Of a stretch of 64,000 nucleotides of DNA, positions 58,801-64,000 are shown piece after piece (position 1 is the stretch's first letter; every line of letters starts with the position of its first letter). Position numbers and translations under genes: made by a program. The stretch is taken from positions 9,339-73,338 of the forward strand of contig JBGVCH010000036.1 in assembly GCA_045226335.1 (NCBI GenBank), in the 5' to 3' direction. The DNA is from RUG11272 sp045226335 (GTDB taxonomy: Bacteria; Bacillota; Clostridia; Christensenellales; Aristaeellaceae). The notes under the pieces were generated by a model. It did not search any database. It saw nothing but the letters and a program-made list of their open reading frames with translations, and had not been told where the DNA came from.

Positions 58801-59228
58801 GCTTCACCCTCAATGACAAAGTACACCTGAAGGGCTTCTCCTTCAGGCGCCTGGAGCGCGCCTGGCTGAACCTGTCGGCCCTGGAGGCGGACAGCGTGTA
58901 CGGCGACGATTTCCGCCGGACGGACCGGGGCGTGGAGGGCATCGGCAACAACGTCTCCCTGGCCTACGGCGGCATGGACTTCGACCAGGGAGGCCCGGTG
59001 ACCCTGACGCTTCACGGCCGGACGGACCTGCCGGTCTGCTCCGTCAGTCTGCGGATCACGGACGCGGCCGGGGAGACCTCCGCGCAGCTGTGCGGCTTCC
59101 GGAGCGATGCCGGCGAGCGGCAGACCTTTGCCCTGACGGTGCCCGCCGGGGTGTGCAGGGTGGCCTTCGTCTTCCTGCCGGGTTCGCGGTTCGACTTCTA
59201 CGACTTCCAGTTCAGCCGGGAGGGATAA
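55863..59228 (+). CDS. Glycoside hydrolase family 2 (beta-galactosidase-like)
   Basis: The 1121-residue enzyme has a GH2 sugar-binding N-domain (LPHDWLIGQEEDLYETGDGLYRRVL), an Ig-like domain and a TIM barrel (GVCLHHDLGLLGSAFHEKAARRQL). The acid/base is E367 in MWSVGNEIYD and the nucleophile E446 in IYGSETASLVHSRG. A DUF4982-type domain (about 560-640), Ig-like modules and a C-terminal carbohydrate-binding-like beta domain (about 1000-1121) follow. There is no signal peptide, so it acts on imported oligosaccharides. Galactosidase or glucuronidase specificity cannot be told; neighbours suggest hemicellulose side chains. GAAGGAGACC precedes the ATG. Confidence 0.9.
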   Translation: MRKKIDTGWQFFRAKPDTPRGAVAETDWQPVSLPHDWLIGQEEDLYETGDGLYRRVLTCGPGEEENAWILRFDGVYMDCAVSLNGEAVCEHHYGYTAFEADLTGRIRPGDNLLTVRVRHRSPNSRWYSGAGIFRDVFLFKHCEGFLVEDGLYAVPRKEKNAWWTVTVTAEAERAEGEPVRFVLERAGTVAAEAEGPVINGTAKAEMRVLSPRCWSPEDPALYSLTVSLPGDSLTRNIGFRETVFDPERGLLLNGEVTKLKGVCLHHDLGLLGSAFHEKAARRQLQTMLDMGVNALRTSHNPPASRLLDLCDALGLLVVDEFTDMWQMPKTTYDYARFFDADVAADVASWVRRDRNHPCVIMWSVGNEIYDTHANPKAPEITAMLKGLVEKHDPAKNAMATIGSNYMPWAGAQKCADVLKIAGYNYGEKCYAEHHAQHPDWVIYGSETASLVHSRGVYHFPMRANVLAEEDLQCSALGNSYTSWGTQNIAALLADDLNNPFSMGQFIWSGIDYIGEPTPYHTRNSYFGMADTACFPKDIYYQFAAAWSEKPMCHIGVTWDWNEGQLIDVPVMTSCASAELFLNGVSLGRKDVDQRDAAKARPVWQVPFTPGILQVKGCDEDGHVRAQHTRCTSGDPARLVLTCPDTRLAADGRDLAFITVSAVDAQGLPVENACDRVRIRVEGPAFLLGLDNGDSTDRDGYRQDSRRLFNGLLLAMVGYAREPGMIRVIAEAEGLETACLTLSASEASDVEETVPPHIREIPLNGRREKRRIDLKALGSTELTPEHPSVDFAVTVCPEGAAEEAVRWRIVNEAGITSPIARVTEIPGGVRVTGLGDGDAWLRGTLTNGTDCVRVISHMELRLSGFGAVNLDPYGFVTAGLYDLHRGNITAGNEQGISFSREAASMVGFSNVDFGPVGSDEITLPVFALNGDRYDIRLWLGDPENGGEELAVLSYQKPSVWNTYQAETWKLPRRITGLQTICFTLNDKVHLKGFSFRRLERAWLNLSALEADSVYGDDFRRTDRGVEGIGNNVSLAYGGMDFDQGGPVTLTLHGRTDLPVCSVSLRITDAAGETSAQLCGFRSDAGERQTFALTVPAGVCRVAFVFLPGSRFDFYDFQFSREG

Positions 59229-59231
59229 GCC

Positions 59232-60014
59232 ATGGCATTTGTGGATCATTCGCTGCTGCCCGGGGTCACCCACATCGAGGAAGCCCCCATGGGGGTCTGC
59301 ATGACCCTGCTGGAGGGCGACCGGGAGGCCCTGCTCGTCGACACGGGCTACGGCCTCGAGGACACGGCGGCCCATGCGGCGAGCCTGACGGAAAAACCCC
59401 TGCGCGTCCTGCTGACCCACGGCCATCACGACCACGCCATGGGGGCCGTGCACTTCCCCCGGGTCTGGCTGTTCCCGGAGGACGCGCCCGTGTATGAGAC
59501 CTACACCAACGCCCACTGGCGGGAGCATGTGCTGGAGGGCGTCCGGGCCAAGGGCCTGGCGGTGGACGAGGCGGCCTATCTCTCCGCGCCGGCGGCCCCG
59601 TGGGAGGCGCCCCCGGCGTCCGTGGACCTGGGGGGCCTTACGGCGGAGATCATCCGCTGTCCGGGCCACACCCCGGGCTCCGCGGTGGTGTGGGTGCCGG
59701 AGCGGAAGCTGCTGATCACCGGCGACGACTGGAACCCGGTAACCTGGCTGTTCTTCCCGGAGGCCCTGCCGGTGCGGGCGTGGCGGGAGAACGTCCGGCA
59801 CCTGCTGGACCTGCCCTTTGAGCGGATCGTCTGCAGCCACCGGGGAGAACTCTGGCCCCGGGAAACCTTCGAGGCGTTCCTGGACGCGCTGACGGACGAG
59901 GCCCTCCAAGCGGCAGAGCCCACCGGGGAAGGCGCCGCCATGGGCATCGACACCGCCGCCGTCCGCCCAACCCCCGAACAGGCGCTGATCTTCGACCGGG
60001 CCAAACTCGCCTGA
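59232..60014 (+). CDS. MBL-fold metallohydrolase
   Basis: The 260-residue protein has the zinc site VLLTHGHHDHAMGAVHF, a second His in CPGHTPGSAVVW and D in LITGDDWNP, the pattern of the glyoxalase II-like/MBL superfamily. It starts 3 nt after the GH2 stop and is coupled to it. Substrate unknown; in similar clusters it may hydrolyse a lactone or ester. C-terminal 60 residues are variable. Confidence 0.82.
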   Translation: MAFVDHSLLPGVTHIEEAPMGVCMTLLEGDREALLVDTGYGLEDTAAHAASLTEKPLRVLLTHGHHDHAMGAVHFPRVWLFPEDAPVYETYTNAHWREHVLEGVRAKGLAVDEAAYLSAPAAPWEAPPASVDLGGLTAEIIRCPGHTPGSAVVWVPERKLLITGDDWNPVTWLFFPEALPVRAWRENVRHLLDLPFERIVCSHRGELWPRETFEAFLDALTDEALQAAEPTGEGAAMGIDTAAVRPTPEQALIFDRAKLA

Positions 60015-60092
60015 AATCCCCATCACAATACAGCAGACAGCAGAAGAAAAGAATCCCGCATTCCGAATTATACATGAAAGGAAGCGTTCCCC

Positions 60093-61922
60093 ATGCCCCA
60101 GCGCCTTTCCTGGCTCCCCTTCCTCCCCCGGCCGGTGCCCGCGGATCTGACCGAGCCCGCCCAGGTGGCGGCCTTTGAACTCTCCCAGGTGCCGGACCTG
60201 CCGGCGGAGTTGCGGCCCGATCCCGATCTGGGGGAGGCCTATGAGCTGACCCGGGACGGGGAGACCGTCGTCATCCGCGGCGGCCGCACCGGCATCCTCT
60301 ATGGGGCTTATGCGGCGATCATGGCCCACGCCGCGGGACAGCCCCTGCCCTCCGGGGTCCGGCGGCCCTTTTACGCCGACCGCATGGTCAACTGCTGGGA
60401 CAACATGGACGGCACCGTGGAGCGGGGCTATGCCGGGCGCTCCCTGTGGTTCGAGGGCGGGGATTTCCGCTACGACCCGGCCCGGATCCGGCAGCTGGGG
60501 CGGCTGCTGGCCTCCGTGGGGCTGAACGTGTTCTGCATCAACAACGTGAACGTGCACGAGCCCGCCCAGCGGCTGCTGACCGACTGGCTTCCGAAACTGG
60601 CGGCGTTCGCGGACCTGCTGCGGCCCTTCGGCGTGCGGCTGATGACGTCCATCGACTTCTCCCAGCCCATGCGGGAGGGCGGCCCCACCGCGGATCCGCT
60701 GGACGAGGGCGTCCGCGCGTGGTGGAAGGCCACGGCCGACAGGGTGTGGGCGGCCATCCCGGACTTTTTCGGCTTCTTGGTCAAGGCGGACAGCGAGCAT
60801 CGGCCGGGGCCCTTCACCTACGGCCGCACCCATGCCGAAGGCGCCAACATGCTGGCCCGGGCCGTCGCGCCCCATGGCGGCAAGCTGGTGTGGCGGGCCT
60901 TTGTGTACAACTGCCAGCAGGACTGGCGGGACACGAAAACCGACCGCCCCTGCGCCGCGTACGCCACCTACGCGCCCCTGGACGGCCGGTTCGACGACAA
61001 CGTGATCCTGCAGGTGAAATACGGCCCCTTCGACTTCCAGGTGCGGGAGCCGGTCTCGCCCACGTTCTTCGCCATGCCGCGGACGCACCTGGCGCTGGAA
61101 CTGCAGCTGGCCCAGGAGTACACCGGCCAGCAGATCGACCTCTTCGCCATGGCCCCCATGTGGCGGGAGATTTTCGATACCCTGGGGAAGGAACGGGTCG
61201 ACGCCGTGGCTGCGGTGAGCAACCTGGGCCGGGACGGCAATTACTGCGGCCACCCCTTCGCGGCGCTGAACCTCTACGCCTTCGGCCGGGCGTGCTGGGA
61301 TCCGGACTTTGACTCGGAGGCCCTGATCGGCGGCTGGGTGTCCCTCACCTATCCCGCCCTCTCCGCGGAGGAAAAGGCAAAACTGACGGAGCTGCTGATG
61401 GGAAGCCGGCATGCCTACGAATGCTACACGGCGCCCCTGGGCCTGTGCTGGATGGTGAGCCCCAACAACCACTACGGCCCCAGCCCCGACGGCTATGAAT
61501 ACCAGGCCTGGGGCACATACCACAAGGCCAGCCGCGACGCCGTGGGCATCGACCGCACCGCCGCCGGCACGGGGTACACGGAGCAGTACCCGGAGCCCAT
61601 GCGCTCCCTGTACGCGAACCGGGACACCTGCCCGGACGAACTGCTCCTCTTCTTCCACCGCCTGCCCTACGGCTATGTCATGCGGGACGGCCGGACCCTG
61701 ATCCAGCGGATCTATGACGACCACTTCGAGGGCTATGCCCTCACGGAAGCCATGGCGGAGACCCTGCGGGGCCTGTCTCTGCCGGAGCCCGACCGCACGG
61801 AGGCGCTGGCCCGCATGGATCTCCAGCTGGCCGATGCCCGGGAGTGGCGGGACGTTGTCAACACCTTCTTCCGCCGTCTCAGTGGCGTGGATGACGCCCA
61901 CGGAAGAAAGATTTGGGATTGA
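60093..61922 (+). CDS. Alpha-glucuronidase, GH67
   Basis: The 609-residue enzyme removes 4-O-methyl-glucuronic acid from xylo-oligosaccharides. It matches GH67: an N-terminal beta domain, GGRTGILYGAYAAIMAHAAG, the barrel motif FLVKADSEHRPGPFTYGRTHAEGANMLA, GPFDFQVREPVSP and LQLAQEYTGQ. Candidate catalytic residues E235, D314 and E342 are spaced 79 and 28 apart, as in the Geobacillus enzyme (E285, D364, E392). It is cytosolic (no signal peptide). It indicates use of glucuronoxylan. The gene follows the MBL gene by 78 nt. Confidence 0.94.
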   Translation: MPQRLSWLPFLPRPVPADLTEPAQVAAFELSQVPDLPAELRPDPDLGEAYELTRDGETVVIRGGRTGILYGAYAAIMAHAAGQPLPSGVRRPFYADRMVNCWDNMDGTVERGYAGRSLWFEGGDFRYDPARIRQLGRLLASVGLNVFCINNVNVHEPAQRLLTDWLPKLAAFADLLRPFGVRLMTSIDFSQPMREGGPTADPLDEGVRAWWKATADRVWAAIPDFFGFLVKADSEHRPGPFTYGRTHAEGANMLARAVAPHGGKLVWRAFVYNCQQDWRDTKTDRPCAAYATYAPLDGRFDDNVILQVKYGPFDFQVREPVSPTFFAMPRTHLALELQLAQEYTGQQIDLFAMAPMWREIFDTLGKERVDAVAAVSNLGRDGNYCGHPFAALNLYAFGRACWDPDFDSEALIGGWVSLTYPALSAEEKAKLTELLMGSRHAYECYTAPLGLCWMVSPNNHYGPSPDGYEYQAWGTYHKASRDAVGIDRTAAGTGYTEQYPEPMRSLYANRDTCPDELLLFFHRLPYGYVMRDGRTLIQRIYDDHFEGYALTEAMAETLRGLSLPEPDRTEALARMDLQLADAREWRDVVNTFFRRLSGVDDAHGRKIWD

Positions 61923-61946
61923 CAAATGTTAAATTTCTGTTATAAT
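61919..61946 (+). promoter_or_regulatory. Consensus promoter of the small membrane-protein operon
   Basis: TTGACA (61919-61924), 16 nt and TATAAT (61941-61946), overlapping the GH67 stop. CTGTAAAC / GTTACAG (61955-61975) forms a dyad at the start of the transcript and may be an operator. Confidence 0.85.
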
Positions 61947-61999
61947 TATTGCGACTGTAAACAATTCTGTTACAGAAACGTAAAGAAGGAGCGGTTTGA

Positions 62000-62683
62000 A
62001 TGAAACCACTGGCAAAGCGGAAAATGAAGAAGATTCTGATTCTGCTGATCATTGCGTTTGCCCTGATCGTCATGAGTTATCCGGGGTACTGTGTCTACCT
62101 GGCGATCCGTTACAACAGCGGGTTCGGTGGCATCTTCGACGTCGGCCTGTACCTGGGGCTCTTCTTCGGCAGCCTTGCGGCGCTGGCCACGCTGTATTTC
62201 GCCTTCTTCTTCGCGGAGCGCGGGAAAAAGGCGGCCGCGGCGATCTTCGCCACGCCCTGGCTGGTGGCCGGCCTCTACCTGATGCTCAGCGGCCTGCACG
62301 ACATCATCTACAGCGGCTGGACGTCCTGGTGGATGATTCCCCTCTGGGTCTCCGTGGGCGCGCTGGGCGTGATTGTGTACCTTTTCGCCTGGTTCTCCAT
62401 GAAGTGGAAGAACAACATCCTGTTCATCATGTCGCTGATCTTCACCTTCACGGCGGCGGCCACGGTGATCGGCGACCTGGTGCAGAGCATCATCCGCTAC
62501 TCCGACTATATCACGGCCGATTTCTTCCTGCTGCCGGCGGCGGAGATCGCGGGCTGTGTCCTCATCGGCCTGGCCATCGCCTTCGGTGTGAAGCGGGACG
62601 ACCGGGAGCCGCTCTTTGAGAACTTCTCCATGTTCCCCGAGCTGGATGCGTATCGCAAGTCTCTGAGAAAGGAGCGTGCCTGA
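62000..62683 (+). CDS. Polytopic membrane protein of unknown function
   Basis: The 227-residue protein has about six hydrophobic helices: near 12-33, 45-70, 78-98, 105-128, 135-155 and 165-190. A short acidic and basic cytosolic tail follows. No family motif was recognised. AAGAAGGAGCGG precedes the ATG. It is co-transcribed with the next small membrane protein from a perfect promoter, suggesting that the two work together. Confidence 0.75.
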   Translation: MKPLAKRKMKKILILLIIAFALIVMSYPGYCVYLAIRYNSGFGGIFDVGLYLGLFFGSLAALATLYFAFFFAERGKKAAAAIFATPWLVAGLYLMLSGLHDIIYSGWTSWWMIPLWVSVGALGVIVYLFAWFSMKWKNNILFIMSLIFTFTAAATVIGDLVQSIIRYSDYITADFFLLPAAEIAGCVLIGLAIAFGVKRDDREPLFENFSMFPELDAYRKSLRKERA

Positions 62684-62684
62684 T

Positions 62685-63134
62685 ATGTATAAGAACCTGG
62701 GCTATACCATCAAGTCCATCGCCCGGATCGGCTTCTGGGTCGCGCTGGCCGTGGCGGAGATTGCCGGCATCATCATGATTGTTCAGTATTTCGGCATGGG
62801 AAGCTACAGCAGCTACTACAGGGGCTATGGCAGCCTGCTGGGCGGTTCGCTGCTGCTGACGGCCCTGGTCACCATGGCCGTGGCGCCCGGCGTGTGCTGG
62901 CTGATGTCCCTGGCGCTGTACACCGTGGGTCAGATGGTGGAGAACAGCGACATCCGCACGGACCTGGCCGTCAAGCAGGCCAAGGCTATGAGCGCCGTCG
63001 CGGCCATGACGCCCCCGTCCCCCCAGCCCGCGTATCAGCAGAATCCCTACCCTCCGGAGTACACCGAGCCCCCCGTCGCCGAGGAGCCCGTCCCCGAGCG
63101 CACGGTCTACTACCCCGAGGACTACCGCTGGTGA
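62685..63134 (+). CDS. Small two-helix membrane protein with Pro/Tyr-rich tail
   Basis: The 149-residue protein has two hydrophobic helices (about 14-36 and 54-82) with a GSYSSYYRGYGS loop between them, and a Pro/Tyr/Glu-rich tail (from about residue 105) that is likely disordered and cytosolic. No known domain was found. The ATG at 62685 is 9 nt after AAAGGAG; it begins 1 nt after the previous stop. Confidence 0.75.
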   Translation: MYKNLGYTIKSIARIGFWVALAVAEIAGIIMIVQYFGMGSYSSYYRGYGSLLGGSLLLTALVTMAVAPGVCWLMSLALYTVGQMVENSDIRTDLAVKQAKAMSAVAAMTPPSPQPAYQQNPYPPEYTEPPVAEEPVPERTVYYPEDYRW

Positions 63135-63151
63135 TTTCACGGCCTCCACAT

Positions 63152-63180
63152 CCCGCTGTCTTGCCGGCAGCGGGGTTTTT
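63152..63180 (+). terminator. Rho-independent terminator after the membrane-protein pair
   Basis: CCCGCTG (63152-63158) and CAGCGGG (63168-63174), then GTTTTT. Confidence 0.85.
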
Positions 63181-63237
63181 CTTATTCTATTCTGCTTTTT
63201 GTGTGACCGATGAAGCAAGGGGATCTCACGCAAGCGC

Positions 63238-63317
63238 GGAGGGTGCCTGGGGATAGGGGCGCGGCAAGCAGCTTCACGTGAGCGTGGAGGGTGCCTGGGG
63301 ATAGGGGCGCGGCAAGC
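63238..63317. repeat. Tandem 48-nt intergenic repeat
   Basis: A 32-nt block beginning GGAGGGTGCCTGGGG and ending GCGCGGCAAGC occurs at 63238-63269 and again, identical, at 63286-63317. TCACG(C/T)(A/G)AGCG-type sequence precedes both copies, giving a 48-nt period. The following GGCGCCCCTACGGG to 63330 can pair with AGGGGCGC in each copy. Confidence 0.9.
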
Positions 63318-63409
63318 GGCGCCCCTACGGGTGTCTCACGCGTGAAGCGCCCGGCGTTCGGAGTTGGCGAAGCGGATCACAAGGCCCGGAGAGATTGCGC
63401 AATCTTGAA

Positions 63410-63457
63410 CCCCTTCTCCCCGGCTTGCCGGGGAGATGTCGCCGCAGCGACAGGGGG
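63410..63457. repeat. REP-like double hairpin
   Basis: CTCCCCGG-CTTG-CCGGGGAG (63416-63435) and TGTCGC-CGCA-GCGACA (63437-63452) sit side by side, enclosed by CCCCTT and GGGG. This is the shape of the dispersed clostridial REP-type elements. The rest of 63181-63484 has no gene. Confidence 0.75.
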
Positions 63458-63484
63458 CAACCCCAAAGAATGATTCCCACGACA

Positions 63485-63511
63485 AAGCCCCCGCCTCGAC
63501 AGAGACAGGGG
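63485..63511 (-). terminator. Terminator of pckA
   Basis: On the minus strand GCCCCTGTC / GAGGCGGGGGC pair imperfectly and are followed by TTTGT, 21 nt after the pckA stop. Confidence 0.6.
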
Positions 63512-63531
63512 CCTGATGGCCTGTTGCGCGA

Positions 63532-64000
63532 TTACAGCTGGGGGCCGGCGGGAACCAGCGCCTTGCCGGCATCGTTGCCTTCGTACTTGACGAAGTTCTT
63601 GATGAACCGGCCGGCCAGATCCTTGGCCTTGGCTTCCCACTGAGAGGCGTCCGCGTAGGTGTCGCGGGGATCCAGGATGGCCGGATCGACGCCGGGGAGT
63701 TCGGTGGGCACTTCGAAGTTGAAGTAGGGAATCATCTTGGTGGGGGCGCTGTTGATGGCGCCGGACAGGATGGCGTCAATGATGCCGCGGGTGTCCTTGA
63801 TGGAGATGCGCTTGCCGGTGCCGTTCCAGCCGGTGTTGACCAGGTAGGCCTTGGCGCCGACCTTTTCCATCTTCTTCACGAGCTCTTCCGCGTACTTGGT
63901 GGGATGGAGCTCCAGGAAGGCCTGGCCGAAGCAGGCGGAGAAGGTGGGGGTGGGCTCGGTGATGCCGCGCTCGGTGCCGGCCAGCTTGGCGGTGAAGCCG
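63532..64000 (-). CDS. pckA: Phosphoenolpyruvate carboxykinase (ATP), C-terminal part
   Basis: The 156 residues present (the start lies beyond the right edge) match the C-terminus of ATP-dependent PEPCK: KLAGTERGITEPTPTFSACFGQAFLELHPTKYAEELVKKM, VNTGWNGTGKRISIKDTRGIIDAIL and FNFEVPTELPGVDPAILDPRDTYAD. The enzyme converts oxaloacetate and ATP to PEP, or the reverse for CO2 fixation in rumen fermenters. It runs against the plus-strand genes and is preceded by the REP-like repeats. Confidence 0.95.
   Translation of the reverse strand, partial: GFTAKLAGTERGITEPTPTFSACFGQAFLELHPTKYAEELVKKMEKVGAKAYLVNTGWNGTGKRISIKDTRGIIDAILSGAINSAPTKMIPYFNFEVPTELPGVDPAILDPRDTYADASQWEAKAKDLAGRFIKNFVKYEGNDAGKALVPAGPQL

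Noticed and set aside
55722..61925. A 2067-codon minus-strand open frame
   Set aside because: It lies opposite the well-supported GH2, MBL and GH67 genes; composition is low-complexity (Gly/His/Arg/Pro-rich) and no domain is visible.
63272..63280. TTCACGTGA as a fourth parS site
   Set aside because: The flanks lack the TGT...ACA arms of the 16-mer; it is part of the intergenic repeat unit.
63238..63317. CRISPR array
   Set aside because: There are only two repeat copies, a 16-nt spacer that is itself repeat-like, and no cas genes.

Overview
The window reads as the chromosome of a GC-rich, single-membrane Firmicute, probably an uncultured gut or rumen clostridium. Indicators are B. subtilis-type parS sites, a CIRCE-controlled groESL operon, IreB, PASTA domains, a YkpA-like ABC-F protein, an Rrf2/IscS/IscU cluster, LAS D,D-peptidases, GH2 and GH67 hemicellulases, and good sigma-A promoters (TTGACA, 16-18 nt, TATAAT). 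The taxon is inferred from gene content and base use only. No rRNA, tRNA, intact insertion sequence, prophage or CRISPR array was seen.

Layout. 0-1.9 kb (+): end of a possible glycosyltransferase and a two-gene polysaccharide exporter. 1.9-12.1 kb (mostly -): redox and membrane genes, ireB, argC-argB-argD, yebC, a decapitated AAA/DUF4143 ATPase and a GT-C membrane protein. 12.2-18.6 kb (+): smc, a DnaA-box-rich gap, dnaN and a polysaccharide deacetylase. 18.7-23.0 kb (-): a membrane-anchored putative cysteine peptidase and murG. 23.4-31.0 kb (+): a zinc-ribbon gene with a folded leader, addA, an MBL hydrolase, a second DnaA-box cluster, a soluble PASTA protein and an esterase. 31.0-34.9 kb (-): two secreted proteins of unknown role. 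35.2-44.9 kb (+): groESL, a group II intron remnant, iscR-iscS-iscU, an MscS channel, rubrerythrin, rlmH, an unusual ParB-like/BMP fusion and a phosphoesterase. 45.9-63.1 kb (+): GNAT, an ABC-F protein, a tripartite ABC efflux system, MoxR/DUF58, tandem D,D-peptidases, GH2, MBL hydrolase, GH67 and two small membrane proteins. The window ends in pckA (-).

The most interesting signal is not one gene. Three identical parS 16-mers (18.6, 23.7 and 29.8 kb) sit among two intergenic DnaA-box clusters (15.9-16.1 kb, directly before dnaN, and 28.3-28.4 kb), close to smc and near a broad change in gene orientation. Together these say the replication origin and ParB-loading domain lie here, although dnaA, recF, gyrBA, parAB and rpmH are not in the window. 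smc, not dnaA, precedes dnaN.

Other points of note are an ABC-F protein whose second ATP site is degenerate in Walker A, Walker B and the partner signature loop; a group II intron remnant placed right after the groEL terminator; a cytoplasmic BMP-domain protein with a ParB-like N-terminal half; a cytoplasmic triple-PASTA protein; secreted zinc-ribbon proteins; and a possible ATC start codon.
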